DNA of 30,009 nucleotides from CAYZYO01 sp964482585. GTDB taxonomy: Bacteria > Bacillota > Syntrophomonadia > Syntrophomonadales > Syntrophomonadaceae. The DNA is taken from positions 1-30,009 of the forward strand of contig CAYZYO010000007.1 in the NCBI GenBank assembly GCA_964482585.1, written 5' to 3'. The position numbers and the translations under genes are program-made. Positions 22,703-30,009 of the stretch are shown here, piece after piece (within the stretch, counting starts at the first letter, position 1; each line of letters starts with the position of its first letter). Under the pieces are notes generated by a model. The model saw only the letters and a program-made list of their open reading frames with translations, did not search any database and was not told the origin of the DNA.

Positions 22703-24046
22703 TCAAAGCATGTGCAGTATAAGGGTTGATATATGCAAATAGATTAAAATCCCGGCAACATCAGTTATGGAAGTAATAAGTGGACTGCTGGCGACTGCAG
22801 GGTCTAATCGTAATAAGGTTAATAAAAAAGGCAGCAGCATCCCGATAAGATTGGCAACCATAACCAGGGTTACCATACTCAAACCCACAATCACTGCAAT
22901 TTCAAAACCACCGCGGACAAACCCTAGAAATACACCGGCAGCCCCCATGGTTAAGCCTAAAACAGCTCCTACTCCCAGTTCCTTAATTAGTGTTTTAAAC
23001 CATTGATTAAGCTCCACATCTCCTGTAGCCAGTGCACGCACCAACAGGGTTGCTGATTGAGCTCCAGCATTTCCTCCACTACCTATTAGCATAGGTAAGA
23101 AAAAAGTTAGAACAATAGCAGAAGTAAGTATCTCTTCATAAGCTGCCATAACTTCAAGTGATATTAGATTTACCAGTACCAGAGCTACTAACCAACCAAT
23201 ACGTCTAGTATATAAAGAAAAAATACTTGCTTCATGGTAACTGGTTTTTAAAGGTGCAACAGCTGCACCTTTGTGAAAGTCTTCAGTCGCTTCTTCCTGA
23301 GCAACATCCATAACATCATCAAATGTTACTACTCCAATTAGTACTCCTTCAGAATCCACTACCGGCAGTGCAAAAATATCATATCGCTGCATCATATGTA
23401 CGGCTTCTTCACGATCATCGAATGCTGAAAGACTGATAAAGGAATTATCCATAATCTCTCTTACCGTTATATCAGGAGAGGATAAGATAAATTTATGCAG
23501 TTCGAGTGAATCTAACAGCTTCCAGCTACCATCAGTAACATATATTATATTTAGAGTTTCACTGTCTTTACCCTTTTCCCTTATCTGTTTAAGAGCCTGA
23601 CTAACCGTCCACTCAGGGCGTACAGCTACATAATCTGGAGTCATTAACCGGCCAACACTCTCTTCAGGATAACCTAATAACTGCCTTGCTTCTTTGAGAT
23701 CTTCAGGATTTAAGAGATTTAGCAGTCTTTGGGTTGCTTGTCCGGGCAGTTCCTCAAAAAGATTAGTTCGATCGTCAGGTTTTAGACTGCTTAAAAGATT
23801 CTTGGTTTCCTCGGTATTTAATTCCCTTAGCAGCTGGTTCCTATCTTCCCTGTCCAGATATGAGAAAACCTCGGATGAAATTTGACGGGGTAATAAACGA
23901 AAAAGCAATACCTGGTAAGGCATATCAAGCTGTAATAAAAAATCCGCTATATCGGGTACAGGCCAATCATAAAGCAACTCTCTTAATTTTATTAACTCAT
24001 TATTTTCAATTAATGATTTTACATTAGCATCTCTTAGTCCTTTCAT
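22703..24046 (-). CDS. mgtE: magnesium transporter MgtE
   Basis: The 447-residue protein shows the full MgtE plan. A helical N-domain (about 1-125; PRQISSEVFSYL, LNPEDLKEARQLLGYPEESVGRLM) is followed by a CBS pair (about 130-255; GVVTFDDVMDVAQEEATEDF) and then about five transmembrane helices. GSGGNAGAQSATLLVRALATG and SSPLITSITDVAG line the Mg2+ pore and carry the conserved Asp. The N-domain and CBS pair close the pore at high Mg2+. ATG 24046 follows a GGGGGGGAAGG run. I looked for an M-box riboswitch in the 560 bases upstream and did not find its conserved parts. Confidence 0.96.
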   Translation of the reverse strand: MKGLRDANVKSLIENNELIKLRELLYDWPVPDIADFLLQLDMPYQVLLFRLLPRQISSEVFSYLDREDRNQLLRELNTEETKNLLSSLKPDDRTNLFEELPGQATQRLLNLLNPEDLKEARQLLGYPEESVGRLMTPDYVAVRPEWTVSQALKQIREKGKDSETLNIIYVTDGSWKLLDSLELHKFILSSPDITVREIMDNSFISLSAFDDREEAVHMMQRYDIFALPVVDSEGVLIGVVTFDDVMDVAQEEATEDFHKGAAVAPLKTSYHEASIFSLYTRRIGWLVALVLVNLISLEVMAAYEEILTSAIVLTFFLPMLIGSGGNAGAQSATLLVRALATGDVELNQWFKTLIKELGVGAVLGLTMGAAGVFLGFVRGGFEIAVIVGLSMVTLVMVANLIGMLLPFLLTLLRLDPAVASSPLITSITDVAGILIYLHISTLILHML

Positions 24047-24551
24047 GGCCTTCCCCCCCTTTTGGGACTAAAATTTTTGCATAATTAACTTCTTTATCAT
24101 TAGCCAGGTTTTTTAGTACTGTTATCCTGAAGCAAAACCAAAAGATCTAACGATTTTTCGCTAACACTCAGAATGTGGCATGTTGAATTTCCGAATTATG
24201 CAAAACTCTCAACTGTATTTTTATTACTATTGCCTATATGAATGCATGTTATTACTGTAAGGATTTAGGACAAATTAGTTTTAGATAAAAACTTGCAGAA
24301 CTCTAAGAACTGTACTCCATAATTTGAGAGCTTAAATTGCATCTGAATGGTGTTAAACAGATTAACAACTGATATTTTAACATACCAGGGCATATATAAC
24401 TAGAACATGTTATAAATATGATGTATATTGATGAACAATGTAGAATAATATTTAAGCAATATTATGAATTATCAAAATATGTTATAAGTATATTACTAGT
24501 AGGTTAGATTGGTGCTTAATTCGATTGGAAAACCTCCTTTGGGGGTAAAAA
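24047..24551. other. 500-base AT-rich spacer upstream of mgtE, with degenerate repeats; no gene found
   Basis: Its left third holds the repeat block at 24066-24212. The remainder (24213-24551) is AT-rich without a supported gene, tRNA or known riboswitch. Confidence 0.5.
24066..24212. repeat. degenerate inverted-repeat element (CATTCTGAG type with TTTTGCATAATT ends)
   Basis: On the minus strand, 24182-24118 contains CATTCTGAGTGTTAGCGAAAAATC and then a diverged inverse arm ending TTCAGGATAAC. This is the layout of the CATTCTGAG-type palindromic repeats common in anaerobe genomes, as I recall them. The block is bounded by TTTTTGCATAATTAA (from about 24076) and GAATTATGCAAAACTCTCAA (24193-24212), which are inverse to each other. 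Confidence 0.55.
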
Positions 24552-24587
24552 TATTTAGCCGCAGCTCTATAAAGCTGCGGCTAAATA
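24552..24587 (-). terminator. strong bidirectional terminator after the DUF5320-type gene
   Basis: TATTTAGCCGCAGCT pairs perfectly with AGCTGCGGCTAAATA (15 pairs, six-base loop). Both sides are T-rich: TAGTTTTTATTTT on plus, TTTTTACC on minus. Confidence 0.9.
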
Positions 24588-24606
24588 TAGTTTTTATTTT
24601 GTTCTT

Positions 24607-24894
24607 CTATTCTTCGTCAGTTCTCTGTAATTCCTGTCTTACATACTTAATTTCATTCTCTAGATAACTTTCATAGTCCTTAAGTCCACTTTTATTATAG
24701 GCAGGATCATAATTATAGGCCTTATCATAATAATAACCACGTCCTAAGCCAAATCCCCGGCCAAAACCAAACCCCCGGCTTCGCCATCCTCGACCTGCCC
24801 AGCCCCCGGCAACTGGACCACCGGAACACCGTCCTAAGCATCTACCTGTACGAGGGCCAGCTCCTGTAGGCCCCATACCATTAAACCCTGGCAT
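24607..24894 (-). CDS. DUF5320-type Gly/Arg-rich small protein
   Basis: The 95-residue protein starts MPGFNGMGPTGAGPRTGRCLGRC, the characteristic DUF5320 opening. A Gly/Arg/Phe-rich low-complexity middle follows (GFGFGRGFGLGRG), then Tyr-rich repeats and a charged C-terminal helix (LENEIKYVRQELQR). Such proteins are often encoded near NifX/NifB-like iron-molybdenum-cofactor genes in anaerobes; no such gene is next to it here. The function is unknown. It has its own promoter with a repeated ACATATGCCC motif and its own terminator, so it is a monocistronic and probably regulated unit. GGAGGT precedes the ATG. Confidence 0.85.
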   Translation of the reverse strand: MPGFNGMGPTGAGPRTGRCLGRCSGGPVAGGWAGRGWRSRGFGFGRGFGLGRGYYYDKAYNYDPAYNKSGLKDYESYLENEIKYVRQELQRTDEE

Positions 24895-24925
24895 TTATAA
24901 CACCTCCTGTTATATAACTTATAAT

Positions 24926-24971
24926 GGGCATATGTTTATTATAATTCTATATTTGTTTCGGGCATATGTCA
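24926..24971 (-). promoter_or_regulatory. promoter with two flanking ACATATGCCC operators
   Basis: On the minus strand a perfect TTGACA (24971-24966) and TAGAAT (24948-24943) stand 17 bases apart. ACATATGCCC occurs twice in direct orientation (24969-24960, overlapping -35, and 24935-24926, near the expected start), 34 bases apart, which is close to a whole number of helical turns. This is a good repressor-operator layout for the DUF5320-type gene. Confidence 0.7.
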
Positions 24972-25009
24972 ACTATATTAAAACTTGTTTTTTATCCTTT
25001 TGCATAGTA

Positions 25010-25966
25010 TTATTCAATCATACCCATAGCTCGATAGGTTGCTTCATCCATTTCTCCAGTAGGTTCAAGTCCATGCCAAATCTGAAAATATTTTATTGCC
25101 AGTTCAGTCATATTCCCAAAGCGCCCATCTGCTCTATCAAATTCCAACCCTAGCTCTTTTAATCTGCTTTGAACATAAACCACCTTTTGCCCACTTGCTT
25201 TTTTCTTAATTAAAACCGGCTGAAGATCATCTGGAAACATCTTTCCATTCTCCACAATTTTTACTGTGGTACCTACCTGTACTAATGGATATAGTTTTTC
25301 TACATCCCGATTAAACATACGGATACAACCATGTGATGCATAAGTACCAATAGAACCGGGTTTGTTAGTCCCATGAATTCCATAAATACCCCAGGGTACG
25401 TTTAACCCCATCCAGCGGGTACCAAAGCCATTTCCCCAATTAAGTGATTTCTGGGCTATCTTCCACTCTCCCAGTGGTGAAGGAGTCTTGCTTTTTCCTA
25501 CTGCAACCGGATACTCCAATACTACTTTTTCATCTTCGTAAAGTACCAGGTTCCTCTTAGAAGTATCAATTACAATCAGCAATCTCCCCTGGCCGGTTGG
25601 TTCAGCATCACCAATACATGGTTCTCCAGTATCAAAAGACATCATAGCTTCCCAAACCGGACGGGTAATGATCCCATCAGCTTCAAGCCCATTGGCAATC
25701 TGAAAGAGTTTTACTACACTGCTAGTTGCTGCATTATAAATTCCAGTAGGTTCTATATCATAACCTAACTCTTTTAACCGTGCCTGGGCCATCCAGACAG
25801 CTTCCCCTTCTAGCAAAGGTTGGCTGAGATAAAGCCTGGGAAAATCAATCCTATCAACCACATGCGATTCTGTCAATTCCTGATTCAATGTTTCATTGGC
25901 TGCTGCCGGTTGATTTAGACAACATAACAATAATACCGTTGAGAAAATCCAGAGTTTACGTAACAC
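25010..25966 (-). CDS. L,D-transpeptidase (YkuD) with two peptidoglycan-binding domains
   Basis: The 318-residue exported protein has a signal peptide (LRKLWIFSTVLLLCCLNQPAAA), a first PG_binding_1 domain (MAQARLKELGYD...GIYNAAT), the YkuD catalytic domain, and a second PG_binding_1 domain at the C-terminus (VQSRLKELGLEFD...DGRFG). The active-site motif HGTNKPGS..ASHGCIRM is complete, with the nucleophile Cys at about residue 214. The enzyme would form 3-3 cross-links or modify wall peptides. I place the start at GTG 25966, eight bases after GGGAGG; the upstream ATG 26029 adds 21 polar residues before the signal peptide. It has no close operon partner. Confidence 0.93.
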   Translation of the reverse strand: MLRKLWIFSTVLLLCCLNQPAAANETLNQELTESHVVDRIDFPRLYLSQPLLEGEAVWMAQARLKELGYDIEPTGIYNAATSSVVKLFQIANGLEADGIITRPVWEAMMSFDTGEPCIGDAEPTGQGRLLIVIDTSKRNLVLYEDEKVVLEYPVAVGKSKTPSPLGEWKIAQKSLNWGNGFGTRWMGLNVPWGIYGIHGTNKPGSIGTYASHGCIRMFNRDVEKLYPLVQVGTTVKIVENGKMFPDDLQPVLIKKKASGQKVVYVQSRLKELGLEFDRADGRFGNMTELAIKYFQIWHGLEPTGEMDEATYRAMGMIE

Positions 25967-26105
25967 TATTTTAACCTCCCGGTAAATTCTAACTCTTTTA
26001 TTTTGCCCGATAAATTGAACTAAAATCAAAATTCAAATTCTTTTTAATATTTAATGCCTATCGCTGGATAATATTCTTTAAACTTTAAATAATAATGTTT
26101 TCATT

Positions 26106-26131
26106 AAAAAACAGAGCCTATATGCCCTGTT
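26106..26131 (-). terminator. intrinsic terminator after the Fur-family gene
   Basis: On the minus strand AACAGGGC pairs with GCTCTGTT (one G-U) around ATATAG, followed by TTTTTT. Confidence 0.8.
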
Positions 26132-26159
26132 AAAAATATATTTTTTATAAATTCTTTTG

Positions 26160-26600
26160 CTAACCCTGGAGTTTATTCTTATGCTGCCTTTTTAATTGGC
26201 ATTCCTTACAATAGCCTATTACTTCAAAATGATGAGAGTCTACCTGGAAACCATTCTGGTCAATTATTTTTTGAATTGTTCCCTGCATTGGACAGACTCC
26301 TAGTTTTATTGCTACTCCACAATCAAGACATACCATATGGTGATCATGCCCTTGATTGACTTCATATCGTGCAGGTCCCTGGTGTAGATCTAATTTACTG
26401 AGCAGTCTTATATCTACCAGTATATTAAGGTTGCGATAAATGGTAGCTATAGATATCCCTGGCTGCAGTTCATTAATTCTCTCAGCAACCTCTTCAGCAG
26501 TGAGATGCCGATTACTATCCTTTAATATCTGCAGTATTAAACGTCTCTGGGGAGTTATTTTATAACCCCGGGCAGTAAGCCTTTCTAGCAGTTGGGTCAT
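26160..26600 (-). CDS. Fur-family metalloregulator
   Basis: The 146-residue regulator has an N-terminal winged helix (RGYKITPQRRLILQIL, ISIATIYRNLNIL) and a C-terminal metal-binding dimer domain (GHDHHMVCLDCG). The structural zinc site is formed by two CxxC pairs (C91/C94 and C131/C134). The sequence alone does not tell Fur, Zur and PerR apart. The start is ATG 26600, with AAGGA nine bases before. The longer ATG 26669 adds 23 residues foreign to the family and has no ribosome-binding site. It follows the thioredoxin-domain gene by about 85 bases on the same strand. Confidence 0.92.
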   Translation of the reverse strand: MTQLLERLTARGYKITPQRRLILQILKDSNRHLTAEEVAERINELQPGISIATIYRNLNILVDIRLLSKLDLHQGPARYEVNQGHDHHMVCLDCGVAIKLGVCPMQGTIQKIIDQNGFQVDSHHFEVIGYCKECQLKRQHKNKLQG

Positions 26601-26684
26601 AACAGTTGTTCCTTCCCGATAAGCTTCCACTGCTATTATAGCATTTTCCAGTTGTAATATTAACCGCATAATAAGATATACTTT

Positions 26685-28556
26685 TTATTGAGATATTTTG
26701 TTTAAATAATCGTTTAATTTAGCTGTTGAAGTAATTGGCTCCTGACAGGAATAGTTTTCACAAACATAAACAGCCGCATCTTCGTTTATCATTTTTATTC
26801 CTTCAATATAAGGAGCAATTTTATTAATCTCAATCTCATTGTCTTCACTTTTAAATACTATTGTAGTATTGGGTAGATAGTATTTATTAGTTGTTTCAAT
26901 CATTAGCCTGGTTTTTAAATTATCTTTTTTACCAACGATTACTATTTCCCTGGAGGAATCCAAGGTGAAGATTACCGAACTCAGGAAAAAAGAGTGGGCG
27001 GTCAAGGAACTCTTCACGGTACTGCTAAACAACTGTATTTGTTTTTCCACCTTAGCCTCTAAGTCAGTATTGCCTGTCATCCGTGCCAAACGCAAAAGAT
27101 TCATAAGGGCTACCGAATTTGCTGAAGGAACTGCTCCATCATAACTCTCCTTGGGCCTGGTAAATAACTGTTCACTATCCTCTCCGTAAAGGTAAAGGCC
27201 CCCATTCTCATGGTCCCAGAACAGCTTGATTAATTCATCATTTAAGTCCAGGGCTTTTTTAAGGTACCACACCTCAAAACAGGCTTCATATAATTCAATT
27301 AACCCCCATATTAAATAAGCATAATCAGCCGCATAAGCAGAATAATGGGCCTGGCCTTCTCGATAGCGGGCCAGCAACCTCCCGTCTTCTCTACGCAATC
27401 TAGTTAGAATAAAATCTACCGCTTTCCTGGCAGTGTCTAAATAACCGGGGTTATTTAGTATTCTATGACCCCTGGCAAAGGCTGCAATCATCAACCCGTT
27501 CCATGATGTAAGGATCTTGTCGTCTTTAAATGGAGGAATCCGTTGGGCCCGGTAATCAAAGAGTTTTTCCCGCCAGGCATCCACCCTTTTCTTGTCTGTT
27601 TCATCCAAAAAACTATTATTTAGATTAGGAATGTTTTTCCCTTCAAAATTACCTTCCCGGGTTATCCCATAGATCTCACAAAAGCATCTGCCTTCTTCTT
27701 CTCCCAAAACGCCTAAGACTTCATCTACGCTCCACAGATAGAATTTTCCTTCTTCTCCGTCTGAATCAGCATCCTGGGCAGTATAAAATCCACCCTCAGG
27801 AGAAGTCATATCTCTTTGGATATAAGTTAAAATGTCTCTGGCAATTCTAGAATATTCTTCTTTACCGGTAAGCTGATGTGCTTCCAGGTAGGCTATGGTG
27901 AGTAGTGCATTATCATAAAGCATTTTTTCAAAGTGAGGTACTAACCAGCGCTTGTCAGTGGAATATCTGGCGAAACCAAACCCGATATGGTCATAGATCC
28001 CACCCTGGTACATTTTCTGCAATGTTTTTTCAACCATCTTCAAGGCATTATTTTCCCCTGTTATAAGATAGTATCTCATTAAAAAATAGAGATTATGGGG
28101 GGAGGGAAATTTTGGTGCTGAGCCAAAACCACCATAGATTGAATCAAAGCTTTTCGCAAAATGGTTGTATGCCTGATGAATAACCTCTTGGGAAATATTC
28201 CCTCCCGGTATTTTGGTATTAAATCTATTAATAGAGTTTTTTATTGATTCACTGGACTCTATCACCGCCCTGTGGTCCTCTTTCCACAGCCTGGCTAAAT
28301 GCGGAAGCAGTTCCATCATTCCTGATAAGCCAGCACGATTCTCTTTGGGCAAATAAGTGGCTGCAAAAAACGGCAGTTTATCCGGGGTCATAATAATCGT
28401 CAAAGGCCAACCCCCATGACCGGTTAATGCCTGGCATACATCCATATAGATCTTATCAATATCAGGCCTCTCTTCCCGGTCAACCTTGATAGAAATATAA
28501 TTACCGTTAAGAAGTCTGGCAACTTCCTCATCCTCAAATGATTCTCTTTCCATCAC
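26685..28556 (-). pseudogene. YyaL/DUF255 thioredoxin-domain protein, main part of a split gene
   Basis: The 623-residue frame from GTG 28556 contains nearly all of a YyaL-type protein: the end of a thioredoxin-like domain (MERESFEDEEVARLLN, GHGGWPLTII) and a long helical (alpha/alpha)6 region (WLVPHFEKMLYDNALL, GGFYTAQDADSDGEEGKFYLW). The cellular role is poorly defined. The frame does not begin at a true start. The bases just upstream still encode TCHWCHV in frame, including the CxxC, and the missing first 57 residues lie at 28621-28794. Between them sits a 49-base insert with an in-frame stop and a +1 shift. Removing the insert would give a 686-residue protein, the usual family length. The downstream frame is clean, so either the break is recent or a fragment is still made by re-initiation. 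Confidence 0.85.
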
Positions 28557-28574
28557 ATGACACCAGTGGCAAGT

Positions 28575-28623
28575 AAATAAAATACACCTGTACTTTCTTT
28601 AAATATATGCCCCAAAGGGGCTA
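28575..28623 (-). other. 49-base insertion splitting the thioredoxin-domain gene
   Basis: The insert lies exactly between the codons for ...LSIGYS and TCHWCHVM. Read on the minus strand it begins with TAG in the upstream frame. The hairpin GCCCC-TTT-GGGGC follows at once, and the rest is AT-rich sequence. No clear target-site duplication is seen, although TATTCTTAGCC at one junction loosely resembles TATTTACTTGCC at the other. Confidence 0.85.
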
Positions 28624-28794
28624 AGAATAGCCTATGGATAAAAAGATAGGTTTATCTTCTTTTTGGGCTTTTTGAAAGGCTTCTGGTGTCCATGCGTACC
28701 AGTCAAAAGGATTATATGAGTGCTGCAAAAGGTATGGTGATTTTTCGTTAATCAAGCGGTTGGCCTTGCGAATTTCTTTATTTGGAATTGTCAT
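28621..28794 (-). pseudogene. N-terminal 57 codons of the split YyaL/DUF255 gene
   Basis: ATG 28794 with AAAAGGGG nine bases upstream opens a 57-residue frame. It reads ANRLINEKSPYLLQH..NPFDWYAW..EAF..A..EDKPIFLSIGYS and then stops at TAG. This is the conserved N-terminus of YyaL-type proteins, in register with the continuation TCHWCHVMERE at 28574. The start codon and ribosome-binding site are good, so translation probably begins here. It starts 35 bases after the recombinase stop. Confidence 0.85.
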
Positions 28795-28829
28795 TTAAAA
28801 TATCCCCTTTTACTATTTTTAAATAGTAT

Positions 28830-30009
28830 CTACAGATATTCAATTTCCAATTCAATGTTTCCTGTTGTATCTCGATCATACCATATTTTATCAATTATTG
28901 AACTAAATAGTTTATTTTTTTCTTGATTAGTTGTAGCTTTAGGCCATTCTCTTAAAAATACCTGGACTTGTTCGTTTAGTTTTTCGCCGGTCATAAAATC
29001 AATATTCTTAAATTCTGCTGTTAAGGCCCTTAATCTACTCGTCATTTCAGTGATTTCAGCATCATATTTTTTCTTATATCTTTTATAAAATTCAATATCC
29101 TCTATCCCATCAAGATAAAGCTTTTCAGCTTTTTCTTTTGCTTTATTCTTTTGTGTAATTTCACTTTGCAATAAAGATATTTCTTCCTTTTTTCGTTGCC
29201 AAATATATTCCTGCTGATTGGCCTTTATTAAGCGTTCAGGATTCAAAAAAAATTTTTCTATTTCTGACAAGATGTTTCCATAAAAGTCATCTGTAAGTTT
29301 TGAACCACGCTGGTTGCAGGTTTTCCCGAAAGGGCCATGATAATCGCATTTTGTATAAACTGCAAATTCGCCGGAAGCAGTTTTTTTGGTGTTAAATCTC
29401 ATACGATGTTTGCATTTTTTGCAGTATAGTAAGCCAGATAAAGGATAAGTCCCTTTTCTGGCCGCTACGGGCCGTTTGCGCCTTCTTGATATTATCAATA
29501 AAATGGTATCATGTTCGTCCTGGGTTTTTAATGGGGGATGAGAGCCTTCGGGACCTATAATCCATTCAGAACGTGGTTTTAATTCTACTCCGGATTGAGT
29601 CGATTTATCCCATCTTCCCTTAGTTTTTCCATAAATATTTCTGCCTAAATGAAATTCATCTATTAATACGCGATGAACAGCATTATTATGCCAAAGCCCA
29701 CCACCGGGTGATTTATACCCCATGGTATTCAAAAACTCGGTAATTTGTTGAGTGCTTTTTGACTCTTGTATATACATATCAATAATCAATCTGTATATCG
29801 GAGCTTGATCAGGATGAATTACTACTTGTCCTTCTACGATATCTTTGCCGTTAATATTGCGAATTACCTTTTCGTATTTATAACCATATGGTGGCTTCCC
29901 ATTAGTCCATTTTCCTAATCTAGCACCTTCTACTTTGCCTTCGTAAAAGCGATTGGTAATTTTTCTATACTCATGGTGGGCAACGGTTCCTCCAATGTTC
30001 ATAATAAAT
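28830..30009 (-). CDS. large serine recombinase, C-terminal part (5' end beyond window)
   Basis: About 390 residues are visible and the frame is open at the right edge, so the N-terminal catalytic resolvase domain lies outside; ATG 30002 is only an internal Met. HHEYRKITNRFYEGKVEGAR marks the end of the resolvase domain. The recombinase domain starts at GKWTNGKPPYGYKYE. A zinc ribbon follows (CKKCKHRMRF...KCDYHGPFGKTC), then a long coiled coil (about residues 265-345). These are the parts of phiC31/TP901-type integrases that bind att sites. Such genes usually stand at the end of the element they move, so one att site should be close to 28795-28830 or in the next gene. No phage or conjugation gene is visible inside this window. 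Confidence 0.9.
   Translation of the reverse strand, partial: FIMNIGGTVAHHEYRKITNRFYEGKVEGARLGKWTNGKPPYGYKYEKVIRNINGKDIVEGQVVIHPDQAPIYRLIIDMYIQESKSTQQITEFLNTMGYKSPGGGLWHNNAVHRVLIDEFHLGRNIYGKTKGRWDKSTQSGVELKPRSEWIIGPEGSHPPLKTQDEHDTILLIISRRRKRPVAARKGTYPLSGLLYCKKCKHRMRFNTKKTASGEFAVYTKCDYHGPFGKTCNQRGSKLTDDFYGNILSEIEKFFLNPERLIKANQQEYIWQRKKEEISLLQSEITQKNKAKEKAEKLYLDGIEDIEFYKRYKKKYDAEITEMTSRLRALTAEFKNIDFMTGEKLNEQVQVFLREWPKATTNQEKNKLFSSIIDKIWYDRDTTGNIELEIEYL

Noticed and set aside
24047..24551. Possible M-box (Mg2+) riboswitch upstream of mgtE
   Set aside because: mgtE genes often carry one, but the conserved GTTAGGTGAGGC-like parts are not found on the minus strand here.
26600..26669. N-terminal extension of the Fur-family protein
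   Set aside because: No ribosome-binding site before ATG 26669, and the 23 extra residues do not fit the family; ATG 26600 has AAGGA.
28575..28623. Programmed ribosomal bypass as an established explanation of the 49-base gap
   Set aside because: The stop-plus-hairpin layout is suggestive, but no identical take-off and landing codons are in frame on the two sides (TAT/TCT versus TTT/ACT). Kept only as a hypothesis.

Overview
The window looks like a chromosomal stretch of a low-GC, Gram-positive, anaerobic endospore-former of the Clostridia. The gene orders acpS-nnr-alr-endoAI-endoA and tsaE-tsaB-rimI-tsaD are typical of Firmicutes. Strong GGAGG ribosome-binding sites and frequent TTG/GTG starts fit as well. 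A Syntrophomonadaceae-like host is my best guess, from memory of gene style only. Nearly everything is on the minus strand; only the nfeD/stomatin pair is on plus. No rRNA, tRNA or CRISPR array was seen.

Layout from left to right (minus strand unless stated). (1) 1-2353: molybdenum-cofactor operon (MOSC protein, moaC, moaA, a 58-aa Cys-tailed protein) behind a well-formed Moco-type riboswitch with a transcription attenuator and a promoter. (2) 2520-3920 (+): NfeD and a stomatin/SPFH protein. (3) 4051-9182: housekeeping genes for 5-formyl-THF cyclo-ligase, Lgt, the tRNA t6A enzymes TsaD/TsaB/TsaE with RimI, and a family-4 uracil-DNA glycosylase. The lgt/tsaD spacer holds a cluster of DnaA boxes. 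(4) 9683-11026: secreted GH18 hydrolase with copper-amine-oxidase-N-like domains. (5) 11381-15711: a five-gene operon of two KaiC-like ATPases, a V4R sensor, a winged-helix protein and a PAS histidine-kinase-like protein that lacks its phospho-acceptor His. This is the least understood system here. (6) 15920-18024: a small beta-rich protein, a metal-dependent amidohydrolase and a class-I glutamine amidotransferase. (7) 18274-22571: endoA/endoAI toxin-antitoxin, alr, a CBS-pair protein, nnr and acpS. (8) 22703-24894: MgtE and a Gly-rich DUF5320-type protein. (9) 25010-26600: an L,D-transpeptidase and a Fur-family regulator. (10) 26685-28794: a YyaL/DUF255 thioredoxin-domain gene split by a 49-nt insertion exactly before its CHWC motif. 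(11) 28830-end: the C-terminal part of a large serine recombinase, marking the edge of a mobile element.

The spacers carry several short interspersed repeat families: an ATCTGTGGTTAA family (three copies), a covarying palindrome followed by CTCTACGGG (two copies), and CATTCTGAG/TTTTGCATAATT inverted repeats. The main points for follow-up are the KaiC-like/V4R/pseudokinase operon, the 49-nt insertion in the thioredoxin-domain gene, the DnaA-box cluster, and the riboswitch with its visible antiterminator pairing.
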